Below the pieces are notes generated by a model. That model was not told where the DNA came from. It made no database searches and saw only the letters and a program-made list of their open reading frames with translations. This document shows, piece after piece, positions 42,210 through 50,720 of a stretch of 64,000 bases of DNA. Origin of the DNA: Providencia huaxiensis (GTDB lineage: Bacteria; Pseudomonadota; Gammaproteobacteria; Enterobacterales; Enterobacteriaceae); the NCBI RefSeq assembly GCF_002843235.3, contig NZ_CP031123.2, positions 2,914,001 through 2,978,000 of the forward strand. Reading direction: 5' to 3'. Position 1 is the first letter of the stretch; each line of letters starts with the position of its first letter. Made by a program: the position numbers and the translations under genes.

Positions 42210-43310
42210 CTATAAACTCACCCAAAACACCCCTGTTTCTCGGATCTCTGTAAATTGATTTTGAAATTCGACTAAGTTTTGTTCTGGATTTAATGCGCTA
42301 AATCGTTCTGGATGCATAAATTTAGCCATAGCTTCAATGGCAAATATATTCATCGGGTTGTTGTAAAAATTATGGTAAATCGCCATAACGCGCTTTTCTT
42401 TAACTGCCGTTAATGATGAGATCCCTTGTCTATCCATTAATACTGATAACTGCTTCTGCACGTTAGCTTTATTTGCATTATATCCTAAGCTTACTGCGAG
42501 CGAGCGACGATTAAAGTTGTGCCAATCGGCGCCTGTCAGTAAATAATATTCTGGGTTTAATGTAATAATATTCTCAATGGAACTTTCAGCCCCTTTTGCA
42601 GGGAAACTATCTGCAACAAGATTATTTCCGCCTGCCAGGGCCGCTAAAGAACCGTAACCTGAACGACCATAAAGTTGACAACAATTATCGCTAAATAACC
42701 CTGCATTCGCTTCAATCAAGACAGTTGGAAATGGCTGAGATAATTGGCTTTCAATCGCATCTAATTTTTCGTGGTACAGCTTCGCAAATCGTTCCGCTCT
42801 TTCTTGTGTTCCTAATAATTCACCTAATAATAGAATACTTTTTGGCGTGTTTTTCGCGATATCCATTCGAAAATCAATAAAAATGACTTGGATACCAGCG
42901 GCTTCAAGTTGCGGTAAAATTTGGCTATCACGCATCGCACCATAATTAGCCTTATGCATAATTACCACATCAGGCATTAACTCGATCAATTTTTCAACTT
43001 GGAGACCGGCTTCACGTGTTTTCTTTAACGTGGGTATTTTGCCTAATTCAGGCAACACACTGAAATAAGCTTGTTTTAAATCTGGTGCGTATTGTGTAAG
43101 CGAATCACTCCAACCCGTGATACGAGATATCCCACTTTTACCCGCAGCAATATCTACTGGCAAAATATCACGGCTATCCACCAGAAATAACTTTTCAACG
43201 GGAAGATTAACTGTGACTTCACGGCCTTGTAAGTCGGTGATCACCGTTGGCGTTTTTGCCTGCCCCCAAAAGCTTAGTAAGCACAATAATCCTGTGAGAA
43301 ATAATTTCAT
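42210..43310 (-). CDS. Periplasmic iron-siderophore/cobalamin-type binding protein
   Basis: ABC importer binding protein of the BtuF/FecB class. 366 residues; signal peptide MKLFLTGLLCLLSFWGQAKT. Two lobes joined by a helix, with VEKLFLVDSRDILPVD, VEKLIELMPDVVIMHKANYG and LNPEYYLLTGADWHN. It follows the IutA-like receptor on the same strand, 120 bases away, so it may receive the same ligand. No permease or ATPase accompanies it; the nearest is the FecCD-type system at 47.0-48.8 kb. Confidence 0.85.
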   Translation of the reverse strand: MKLFLTGLLCLLSFWGQAKTPTVITDLQGREVTVNLPVEKLFLVDSRDILPVDIAAGKSGISRITGWSDSLTQYAPDLKQAYFSVLPELGKIPTLKKTREAGLQVEKLIELMPDVVIMHKANYGAMRDSQILPQLEAAGIQVIFIDFRMDIAKNTPKSILLLGELLGTQERAERFAKLYHEKLDAIESQLSQPFPTVLIEANAGLFSDNCCQLYGRSGYGSLAALAGGNNLVADSFPAKGAESSIENIITLNPEYYLLTGADWHNFNRRSLAVSLGYNANKANVQKQLSVLMDRQGISSLTAVKEKRVMAIYHNFYNNPMNIFAIEAMAKFMHPERFSALNPEQNLVEFQNQFTEIRETGVFWVSL

Positions 43311-43352
43311 GGAAAATCTTTTACCTTAAATTTAAAAAGGTTGGTATGAATA

Positions 43353-43372
43353 AAGCCACTGTAAAGTGGCTT
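43353..43372. repeat. Hairpin AAGCCACT / AGTGGCTT between receptor and binding protein
   Basis: 8-bp stem with a GTAA loop, next to the dispersed repeat; could reduce readthrough from the receptor gene to the binding-protein gene. Confidence 0.5.
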
Positions 43373-43434
43373 CAAACTGCTGCCAAATATATTATGTTTG
43401 GCAGCAAGTCGAATAGGTTTTGAAAATAAACTAG
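43370..43434 (+). repeat. Dispersed palindromic intergenic repeat, copy B
   Basis: Matches the reverse complement of 4291-4355 at 59 of 65 bases. Core palindrome CTGCCAAATATATTATGTTTGGCAG (imperfect centre). Its CTAG end supplies the TAG stop of the receptor gene, so the element abuts the coding end exactly. Confidence 0.75.
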
Positions 43435-45632
43435 AACGTCACACTGTAATTCAGAGCAAAGGTTCGACCACGGCCTTTATAATCGTACAGGTTTGCAGCA
43501 CCATATTTAGGGCTATATAAGCTTTGTGCTCGTTGCCCCCAAATTGTGGAGTAATTTTTATCCAGTAAGTTTTCAACTGCAAAACTGACTTTACCCACTG
43601 GCAACATATAACTTCCTAATAAATCAACGGTATTATAGCCATCAAGTTTCTTACCAGCCGCATCCGTTAAATTGAACGTTTGCTGGCTTTGTAAACGTAG
43701 TGCCCAGTCATTCGGCTCCCAACCAATATAGGCATTCACTTTTGATGGGCTCGCGAAATCAACGCTCCATTTTTCCCAACTACCATCCACTTTAGTTTCT
43801 GATTTTTGTAGATTGAAGTTACTTCCAACACTCCAATCTGAATCAGCAAAGAAGTAATCCACAGCACCTTCTACCCCATAGATACGGCGTTTATCGGTTT
43901 TCATATAGATGCTCATGTCATCTTTATTAATGCCGTAGCTTCTATCAGACAACGAATAATAGGTAGCAACTTGCGTGCGTAGGTTTTCCCCTGTGTAGCG
44001 CCATCCTAACTCAAAGGAGTTAACCTTGATTCCTTTTACCTTGGTATCATTAATGTTAACGCTTTTATTTAGATGATAGTGGCCATTGGCATCTGGAGTC
44101 TTCGCATAGTCACCAGTTCCGTAATACTTAGCAATATCAGGAATTTCAAAACCTTGAGAGAAATTAAACCATGTTTGTTGCTCTTCGGTTAGGTTAACCA
44201 GCAGCCCTGCATTAAACAGTAAGTTATTATAATCCGTTTTCCCACCCGGTACTGCATCGGCTGATTTACCTTTGCCGTTAGCAATGGCTTCTTGCTGTGC
44301 ATAACCAATAAAATCATCCACTTTATTTTCTGTGTACTGATAACGCACACCACCGCTTAACGTGAACATTGGCGTAATGTCATAACTACTTTGTAAAAAT
44401 GTCGCCATATTCGTCGTGGTATAGCTTGGATAGCGGCCAATTTGGAAAGCTTTAGTTAAGTCCATTCCCCCGGATTCTTTCGCTTTATCTAAATCAAAAA
44501 ACATTTGGTTCGCGCGAAATTGCTCATGCTCTGCATCCACACCATAAGTTAACGTTAATTCATCGATAGGTTGGCTATTGAACGTCAGCTTAGTTCCATA
44601 AAAATTGGTTTTTTGATCCGATGAGCTGATACTTGTAACATCTTTGCCTGTAAGGGTTGGGAAGGGATAAAACTTTTGTGATTCATCACGATAATAAACC
44701 TGTGCAACAAAATCCTGCCCAAATACATCTGCATTTGAATATTGTAAGTTGAGCAAATTACGCTCAGTTCCCGGCAAACGGTCAGAACTTAATTTACTGC
44801 TGTTATAAGCATCACCTTGCCCTTTAACCGCGGAAAAATTTTTTCCTAAATAGAGGCCGTGTTTACCATCAGACTCACTTTTATAATGCTGATAAACAGC
44901 TTGAACCTGTTGTTTTTCATCGATTTTGATAGTACCTGATGCCATCACATCCAAGCGATCAGAAAATTGTAACCCTGTTTGGGTATTATCGATATTAATC
45001 GCATTACCTTTACCATCATACCAACCGCCATAGCGTTGATAAGCAACAGAAACACGTCCGTGAGCGTTCTCGTTACCACCACTTACTGCTGCAGCAATAT
45101 TTTCATCGTGATCTTTACCATTGTTAAAGCCTGTTTTTCCACCTAATTGAAGGGAAACTTGTTTTTCTTCTTGGCCTTTTTTCGTCACAATATTAATCAA
45201 GCCGCCGCTGCTACCGCCACCGTACATCGCCGTAGCACCTGAAATAACTTCGATATGGTTAATATTAAAAGGATCGATGGAGTCTAATTGGCGGCTATCA
45301 CTACGAGAAGAGTTAAGGCGTACCCCATCCACCATCACAATCATTGAACGGCCACGCATATTCATGCCATAGTTTGTCCGCCCTTGGCCGCTGACACTCA
45401 TTCCTGGAATAAGCTGCGCTAAAATATCTTTTAATTCTTTTCCACCTTCAGCTTGCTGCTCAATTTCAGCATTATCAATCACCCATGTGGTTTGTGCCAT
45501 TTCTGAAACCGATTTATAGCCACGTGTAGCGGATACGGTTATGGATTCTTCTTTTTTATCAACGGCAAATACAGAGGGAGAAATAAAAGGGAGAAAGCAA
45601 GGGGAGATAATAAAAAAATGCTTTATTTTCAT
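43431..45632 (-). CDS. iutA: TonB-dependent ferric siderophore receptor, IutA-like
   Basis: Outer-membrane receptor strongly resembling the ferric aerobactin receptor IutA over its full 733 residues. The signal peptide ends SVFAVDKKE, and the plug contains EMAQTTWVIDNAEIEQQ, GGKELKDILAQLIPGM, RTNYGMNMRGR and DSRQLDSIDPFN. The barrel has TTWVI-to-terminal similarity including QVYYRDESQKFYPFPT and RYQYTENKVDDFIGY, and ends GRGRTFALNYSVTF with the terminal Phe of porin-type barrels. No aerobactin synthesis genes (iucABCD) are beside it, so it probably takes up siderophore made by others. Identification rests on recalled IutA sequence. Confidence 0.85.
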   Translation of the reverse strand: MKIKHFFIISPCFLPFISPSVFAVDKKEESITVSATRGYKSVSEMAQTTWVIDNAEIEQQAEGGKELKDILAQLIPGMSVSGQGRTNYGMNMRGRSMIVMVDGVRLNSSRSDSRQLDSIDPFNINHIEVISGATAMYGGGSSGGLINIVTKKGQEEKQVSLQLGGKTGFNNGKDHDENIAAAVSGGNENAHGRVSVAYQRYGGWYDGKGNAINIDNTQTGLQFSDRLDVMASGTIKIDEKQQVQAVYQHYKSESDGKHGLYLGKNFSAVKGQGDAYNSSKLSSDRLPGTERNLLNLQYSNADVFGQDFVAQVYYRDESQKFYPFPTLTGKDVTSISSSDQKTNFYGTKLTFNSQPIDELTLTYGVDAEHEQFRANQMFFDLDKAKESGGMDLTKAFQIGRYPSYTTTNMATFLQSSYDITPMFTLSGGVRYQYTENKVDDFIGYAQQEAIANGKGKSADAVPGGKTDYNNLLFNAGLLVNLTEEQQTWFNFSQGFEIPDIAKYYGTGDYAKTPDANGHYHLNKSVNINDTKVKGIKVNSFELGWRYTGENLRTQVATYYSLSDRSYGINKDDMSIYMKTDKRRIYGVEGAVDYFFADSDWSVGSNFNLQKSETKVDGSWEKWSVDFASPSKVNAYIGWEPNDWALRLQSQQTFNLTDAAGKKLDGYNTVDLLGSYMLPVGKVSFAVENLLDKNYSTIWGQRAQSLYSPKYGAANLYDYKGRGRTFALNYSVTF

Positions 45633-45846
45633 TAAATTAAACCTTTACATTATTAGAATTGCTGTTATTGAATCTAAAAAATAAATCACAATGCATAATT
45701 AAATTACTGTTTATTATTTTATCAAATAATTATTAACAACAGTAACTAAGAATCAAGATAAATATAAGAATTATTATTATTAACAACAAAAAATGAAAGG
45801 TTATTCAGTACTAGTCACGCATCCTTGCGCAAAGCCTTCCTATTAA

Positions 45847-46617
45847 TTACTTCACGCTAACGACAGCGATATAATTCAATTTTCCACGATTTTGCCGAAA
45901 ATGACGGAACATACGCAAAAATTGGGGACGATTTTCTTTCTTCAATGCATTACGGACAATCTTTAATGCACCGAATATACCTTCATCGTAAATCAGCCCT
46001 TTTGGTGATAGCAACGTCATTGGCCCTGTATGAGATACCACTTGCTGGAAACCCGCTTGTTGAAACAATTCCACCCATTGTGTCTCAGGTAATGGCTGCG
46101 CTTTGACATTAATCGCCTGCTGCATTTGAGAAACCACATTTTGTACCGCTTGGGCATCCTTAAATGCAATATCGTGGGTTAATAGACAGCCCCCCGGTTT
46201 TAGTACTCGATAATACTCCTGCAATAACTTCGCTTTCGCTTTATCACCATACATGGTCAGCATGGCTTCATTAATGACCACATCAAAGCTGTTATCTTCA
46301 AATGGTAATTTTGATGCATCCGCCATTTGGATTGTCACTAAATCTGTTAACCCTTTATTCGCCACATTTTTTTGTGCTTGAGCGAGCGCCTGCTTGTCCA
46401 TATCAATACCCGTAATATGGCAATGAAATTGGGAGGCTATTTCAATAGCTGTGGTTCCCATATTACACGCGACTTCAAGAACTTGGCTGTTCTTGTGTAA
46501 CCCTGATTGGCTAAGTAGCCACTCGGTGGCTTCTTTTCCCCCTGGGCGTAGGCGTTTTTTTCCCAAGCGCGCTAAAAATTTGTGCCCAGCTTCATGGGCG
46601 GTAAATGATTGGTCCAT
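45847..46617 (-). CDS. Class I SAM-dependent methyltransferase in the metallophore operon
   Basis: Substrate unknown. 256 residues from the ATG at 46617, which has GGAGG upstream; the frame extends 14 codons further but would run into the cupin gene's end. Motif I VLEVACNMGTTAIEIA, acidic loop GIDMDKQALAQA, motif II SFDVVINEAMLTMYG and motif III VLKPGGCLLTHDIAF place it with UbiE-like enzymes. It is the last gene of binding protein-permease-ATPase-cupin-methyltransferase, 13 bases after the cupin; it may modify or release the imported ligand. Confidence 0.82.
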   Translation of the reverse strand: MDQSFTAHEAGHKFLARLGKKRLRPGGKEATEWLLSQSGLHKNSQVLEVACNMGTTAIEIASQFHCHITGIDMDKQALAQAQKNVANKGLTDLVTIQMADASKLPFEDNSFDVVINEAMLTMYGDKAKAKLLQEYYRVLKPGGCLLTHDIAFKDAQAVQNVVSQMQQAINVKAQPLPETQWVELFQQAGFQQVVSHTGPMTLLSPKGLIYDEGIFGALKIVRNALKKENRPQFLRMFRHFRQNRGKLNYIAVVSVK

Positions 46618-46630
46618 TCGCACCTCCAAG

Positions 46631-46996
46631 CTAGTGTGTACAAGCCGTTTCAGGCTCACGTAACATAACTAACAACATTTTTGCAGGCTCTAGCGCATCT
46701 ACCGCATGAGGAATATTGGCGGGCATTCTGACGATTTCCCCCGGTTTAGCCATCACAGGCTTTCCTTCGATGGTGAGTTGTAAACTCCCTTCAACAACCA
46801 TTACAATAGCGTCAAAAGGGGCGCTGTGTTCAGATAGCGCTTGGCCTTTATCAAAAGCAAATAAGGTGATATTTCCCCCGCCATTCTTCGCTAATACACG
46901 GCTAGCAATCCCCTGTTCAGTATAATTAATTAACTGATTGATAATCAGCGCTTCTGCGGGTGTTATAGTGTTACTGCTTACTGTGTTATTGCTCAT
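46631..46996 (-). CDS. Small cupin-domain protein
   Basis: 121 residues, a single conserved beta-barrel cupin 2 domain. Motif 1 region SEHSAPFDAIVMVVEGSLQLTIEG and motif 2 region KPGEIVRMPANIPHAVDAL are visible; the expected metal histidines are HSAP and PHAV. No signal peptide, so cytoplasmic. Found between the importer ATPase and the methyltransferase; a role in handling the imported metal complex is plausible but unproven. Confidence 0.82.
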   Translation of the reverse strand: MSNNTVSSNTITPAEALIINQLINYTEQGIASRVLAKNGGGNITLFAFDKGQALSEHSAPFDAIVMVVEGSLQLTIEGKPVMAKPGEIVRMPANIPHAVDALEPAKMLLVMLREPETACTH

Positions 46997-47032
46997 CGTT
47001 TTATATTCCTTAATTCAATCGTTTTCATTCAG

Positions 47033-47773
47033 TTATCTAAATAGCGGAATGACCCCTTGGGTCTGCCGGCCTTGATAATCCATTGGCGTAATTGCGACAG
47101 GTAATTGGTACAGCTGTGTCAGGTTTTCTTCCGTTAAAATTTGTTCAGTTTCACCAAATAAACAACCGCTGCCGTTAAATAACAACAGTGAATAATCAGC
47201 GATATGCAGCGCATGTTGTGGATAATGACTCGTAAACAAGATAGTCATTCCGCGGTGTATGGCTAAGTCACGTAATACGCTGAGCACACTGTCTTGGTTG
47301 GCGAGATCCAATGCGGAAGTCGGTTCGTCAAGGATCAGGATTTCTGGCTCACTGGCTAATGCTCTCGCAATCATGACCATCTGCTTTTCCCCTCCACTGA
47401 GGCAGTTAAAGGGCTGGTCCGCAAATTTGCTTATGCCTAAGTACGCTAAGCATTGATCTACAATTTGGTGATCTTTTTCATTAGGTGAGGCATACCAAGG
47501 CAGATGACGAATACGCCCGAGACTCACCATTGTGCGAACAGAGTAATGAAACAGTGAACCACTAAGCTGTGGAACATAAGCGACCGGTGCATTCAATAAA
47601 ATATTGCCCGTTGCCCCTTTTTGTAAGCCGAGTAAGAGCTTTAATAAGGTTGTTTTACCTCGACCATTTGGCCCTAAGATTGCGCCAATACTGCCTTTTG
47701 GTTGCCGAAAACTTAAGTTGGTAAATAACTGGCGTTGGGCAATTTTGAAATTAAGGTGTTCAACTTGGATCAT
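47033..47773 (-). CDS. Iron-siderophore/cobalamin-type ABC importer ATPase (FecE-like)
   Basis: 246 residues. Walker A GPNGRGKTTLLKLLLG near 35, Q-loop VPQLSGS, signature LSGGEKQMVMIARAL, Walker B ILILDEPTSALDL and switch histidine TSHYPQHAL. Overlaps the upstream permease gene by 4 bases. Partner of the FecCD-type permease. Confidence 0.92.
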   Translation of the reverse strand: MIQVEHLNFKIAQRQLFTNLSFRQPKGSIGAILGPNGRGKTTLLKLLLGLQKGATGNILLNAPVAYVPQLSGSLFHYSVRTMVSLGRIRHLPWYASPNEKDHQIVDQCLAYLGISKFADQPFNCLSGGEKQMVMIARALASEPEILILDEPTSALDLANQDSVLSVLRDLAIHRGMTILFTSHYPQHALHIADYSLLLFNGSGCLFGETEQILTEENLTQLYQLPVAITPMDYQGRQTQGVIPLFR

Positions 47774-48789
47774 AAATCGGCCACCTTTTTATTTAATGTA
47801 TGGATAAGTAACGCAAAAATGGGGGCGCCGATCAGTGCGGTGATCACACTCAATGGAATTTCTGCATTGGTCATACTGCGTGCGAAAGTGTCAACAGCCA
47901 CCATATAAATCCCACCAATGACGGCACTGGCAGGCAGTAATATTCGGTGGTCATGCCCTACCATTAATCGTGCAATATGGGGAACAATTAGCCCTACCCA
48001 GCCAATAGTGCCGGATACCGCTACTGTCGCACTGGTGATCAAAGTAACGCTGAGTAACACCGCCCAACGGGTTCTATTGATTTTCATCCCTAAGGCTTGT
48101 GCATTTTCTTCCCCAAGGGACAGCACATTGATACGAAAACGCAGTGCAAAAATAACCAAAACACAGACCAGCACAACCGGAAAAACAATATTGAGTTTGA
48201 GGTAAGACGCACTGGCAAAGCTGCCCATAAGCCAGAAAACAATGGTTTGTAACGTGTTGTTTGGGTCTGCAAAATAAGTAATTAACGAAATTAATGCAGC
48301 AAAAAAAGCATTAATAATGACTCCAGCGAGGATCAACATTAATAGCTGGCTGCCTTGGCGATTCAAACCAAGTAAAAAAACCAGTACGATAGCCAACAAC
48401 CCACCGATGAAAGCGAATGAAATGGTGATAACTAAAGAGGAAAATAATAAAATGGCTAAAGCCCCGCCGAGTGCGGCGCCTGATGAAACACCAATAATTT
48501 GTGGCCCAACTAATGGGTTACGAAAAATCCCCTGCAAAGCCGCCCCCGCAACGGCTAACCCCGCCCCTGCTGTACCGGCTATCAGAACACGTGGTAAACG
48601 TACATTCAGCACAACATTTTGTTCTGTACGACTATAGTTCCCCACCATTTCGTTACCAAAAATAGTGTCATAGAGAATATGCCAAACCGCGGAAAACGAA
48701 ACTGGGTAGCGGCCACAGCTGAGTGCCAAAACAAAAGTCAACGATAGGCAAATAGCGAAAACAAGCCAAAGATATTGGGGCCTACGCAT
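47770..48789 (-). CDS. FecCD/BtuC-type ABC importer permease
   Basis: 339 residues, about ten membrane helices, as expected of type II importers for iron chelates or vitamin B12. Signature segments NVRLPRVLIAGTAGAGLAVAGAALQGIFRNPL near residue 65 and GTIGWVGLIVPHIARLMVGHDHR near 250. Overlaps the binding-protein gene by 8 bases and the ATPase gene by 4, a tight operon. Confidence 0.93.
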   Translation of the reverse strand: MRRPQYLWLVFAICLSLTFVLALSCGRYPVSFSAVWHILYDTIFGNEMVGNYSRTEQNVVLNVRLPRVLIAGTAGAGLAVAGAALQGIFRNPLVGPQIIGVSSGAALGGALAILLFSSLVITISFAFIGGLLAIVLVFLLGLNRQGSQLLMLILAGVIINAFFAALISLITYFADPNNTLQTIVFWLMGSFASASYLKLNIVFPVVLVCVLVIFALRFRINVLSLGEENAQALGMKINRTRWAVLLSVTLITSATVAVSGTIGWVGLIVPHIARLMVGHDHRILLPASAVIGGIYMVAVDTFARSMTNAEIPLSVITALIGAPIFALLIHTLNKKVADL

Positions 48790-49870
48790 GCGGTTTCCCC
48801 ATTAAAGAAAGATAGTGTTGGCTACTTTTGTTCATCTCCATTTGCAATATGCCGTCTATTTGCTCATCCGAAACGTCATAGCCATAAAGTTGCTGATATC
48901 GCAGGCGAATTTCTTCTCGCAATGGCATTTTCATCGTTTCTGGGTGAAAAATCATTGATAGCCATTGCCAGTACAGTGGGGTTTCTTGGTTTGGTGCATC
49001 CCAGATAAAACCACCAATGGGGAGCTTATACACGCGCTGGTTTTTCACTGCAGTGACTTCACTTAACATAGGGTTACGATAAACGTCAGCTGGCGATAAC
49101 CCCTCTTCGAAATTCCCCAAGAGAATAATGTCAGGATCCCAAACCAGGATTTGCTCAATATTGAGGGTTCTTGGCCCTGTGAGGTCACGGTTTAAACTTA
49201 CTCCACCCGCTAGCGCAAAATCCGCATTGTTGTGCGATGTTGAACCAAACGTTTGAATGCTTTGATTAAAGTGTGAAAGATATAAAACACGAGGCTGTTC
49301 AGATTCAGGAATTTTAGCGGCTGTAGAGGAGAGTGAGGTCACTACCTCTTGGCGCCACTGGATCATTTTTTGTGCTTTATCATTGTGGCCAAGTGTTTGC
49401 CCCATTAGGCGAACCCACTCTTGCGTATAGCGCTCTTGCCCATAATCTAACGTAGCAACAGTCAGCCCTGCATCACGCATAGGGGAAATAATATCATCTC
49501 CTCGATGACCCCATTGCCATACCAAATCGGGCTCGACATTAAGTAACGCTTCAATATTTGGCGTAAAATTATTCCCCACAACATTTGAATTCACCTGTAA
49601 AACTGGTGAAAACATTTGGCTTAGCATGCCGTCCCGAGCGGCAACCCTTGCAAAAGGGTGCATTCCGACTAATTTTTCACTGCTTTCATCCATGCCAACT
49701 AACATCGAAGCAGCGGGAATTGGGATCACGACAATACGTTTTGCAGGGGCTGATAAATGAATTTCATCACCTGACATATCTGTGAAATCAACGGCTTGTG
49801 ATGCGCTTGCATTGGCCATCCCACCAATAGTTAGAAAAACAGCGGCTAGTCTAAAAGCATTATTTATCAT
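48782..49870 (-). CDS. Iron chelate-type ABC importer periplasmic binding protein
   Basis: 362 residues, signal peptide ending ANASASQAV. FecB/BtuF fold: KRIVVIPIPAASMLVGMDE, LLNVEPDLVWQWGHRGDD and QILVWDPDIILLGNF. First gene of the importer operon, preceded by a Fur-like site and, further up, by the 19-bp dyad shared with the TonB receptor promoter. Ligand unknown. Confidence 0.9.
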   Translation of the reverse strand: MINNAFRLAAVFLTIGGMANASASQAVDFTDMSGDEIHLSAPAKRIVVIPIPAASMLVGMDESSEKLVGMHPFARVAARDGMLSQMFSPVLQVNSNVVGNNFTPNIEALLNVEPDLVWQWGHRGDDIISPMRDAGLTVATLDYGQERYTQEWVRLMGQTLGHNDKAQKMIQWRQEVVTSLSSTAAKIPESEQPRVLYLSHFNQSIQTFGSTSHNNADFALAGGVSLNRDLTGPRTLNIEQILVWDPDIILLGNFEEGLSPADVYRNPMLSEVTAVKNQRVYKLPIGGFIWDAPNQETPLYWQWLSMIFHPETMKMPLREEIRLRYQQLYGYDVSDEQIDGILQMEMNKSSQHYLSLMGKPHA

Positions 49871-49902
49871 AGGGTTATTCAGCTCTCTGCTAATATCTCA
49901 AT

Positions 49903-49928
49903 TGATAATGTGTATGATTATCATTTAT
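49903..49928. promoter_or_regulatory. Candidate Fur box in the divergent importer/regulator gap
   Basis: TGATAAT and ATTATCA stand 7 bases apart; within it ATGATTATCATT at 49914-49925 matches the centre of the Fur consensus, about 13 of 19 positions in the best register. Placed between the binding-protein gene (minus) and the Crp/Fnr gene (plus). Confidence 0.6.
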
Positions 49929-49962
49929 ACTCAAGCCATTCTAAGACGACGTAAGTGGATGA

Positions 49963-49981
49963 CCTATGACATTTGTCAAAA
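49963..49981. promoter_or_regulatory. 19-bp shared dyad, copy 1
   Basis: CCTATGACATTTGTCAAAA containing the dyad TGACA-TT-TGTCA. It overlaps the first codons of the Crp/Fnr-family regulator gene and is about 95 bases upstream of the importer operon. An identical copy lies at 52853-52871. Confidence 0.7.
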
Positions 49982-50682
49982 ACGTTTTCCCCCATACACA
50001 ATCGCTCAATGCCCTTAAATCGTGCTTGCTGTTTAATGAAGTGGAAGATGAAAAACTGGCATTACTGCTAGAAAATTGTGGCTATATTCGCTTTAAAAGT
50101 GGTGAAATTCTGAACCATGAAGGGGAGCCATTCAAACATTGCCCCCTAATGATAAGCGGGCAAATCGAGGTGTACCGCCACACTTATCTGGGCGAGGAAA
50201 AAATTTTCGGTTTATTTTGTACAGGGGAAATCGTTGCCATCGCCGCGGTTTTTATGCCGCACAACCGCTATCCGATGAGTTTACGGGCGAAAACCGACGG
50301 TGAAGCCTTGCTACTCGATAAACGCGATATTTTGCGGCTTTGCCATGCTTGCCCACAGATTATGGAAAAATTACTCATGCGTTTTAGTAGCAAACTGTAT
50401 GAAAACATTAACCATATCGATTGGCTAACCTCGAGTTCTGCGGAGCAACGACTAGCCGCTTATATCCTTGATTTAAAACACAAGCAATTAACTTCAAATA
50501 TTATTTTGCCTTTATCACGAGGCCAGCTCGCGGCTAAATTAGGCATACGCTACGAAACACTCAGCCGGTTGGTTTCTGGCTGGCGGCAAAAAGGATTTAT
50601 TGATATCGAAAAAGACACTGTGCATATCCATAATGAAAACTACTTAACGCAATTATCTATTTCTGCACAGCGTCCATTTTAG
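49966..50682 (+). CDS. Crp/Fnr-family transcriptional regulator
   Basis: 238 residues. Cyclic-nucleotide-binding-like beta-roll about 20-135 (FKSGEILNHEGEPFKHCPLMISGQIEVYR), long dimer helix, and a C-terminal helix-turn-helix (LSRGQLAAKLGIRYETLSRLVSGWRQKGFIDI). It lacks the FNR-type N-terminal cysteine spacing, so oxygen sensing through a 4Fe-4S cluster is not supported. Set between the two arms of the metallophore locus, convergent with the receptor and divergent from the importer. Annotated start overlaps the shared dyad; the ribosome site is weak, so a downstream start is possible. Confidence 0.88.
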   Translation: MTFVKNVFPHTQSLNALKSCLLFNEVEDEKLALLLENCGYIRFKSGEILNHEGEPFKHCPLMISGQIEVYRHTYLGEEKIFGLFCTGEIVAIAAVFMPHNRYPMSLRAKTDGEALLLDKRDILRLCHACPQIMEKLLMRFSSKLYENINHIDWLTSSSAEQRLAAYILDLKHKQLTSNIILPLSRGQLAAKLGIRYETLSRLVSGWRQKGFIDIEKDTVHIHNENYLTQLSISAQRPF

Positions 50683-50684
50683 GC

Positions 50685-50714
50685 ATAACGCATTAACCAA
50701 TATTAATGCGTTAT
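50685..50714. terminator. Bidirectional terminator between regulator and receptor
   Basis: Perfect 12-bp stem ATAACGCATTAA / TTAATGCGTTAT with a 6-base loop directly after the regulator stop; the receptor gene ends 7 bases beyond. Confidence 0.8.
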
Positions 50715-50720
50715 TTATTA

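Noticed and set aside
45713..45730. AT-rich palindrome ATTATTT-TATC-AAATAAT upstream of the IutA-like receptor as a Fur box
   Set aside because: Poor agreement with the Fur consensus in every register; palindromes of A and T are common in this AT-rich gap.
49966..50682. Identification of the regulator as FNR itself
   Set aside because: The four cysteines are not in the FNR arrangement, and the linked dyad is not an FNR site.
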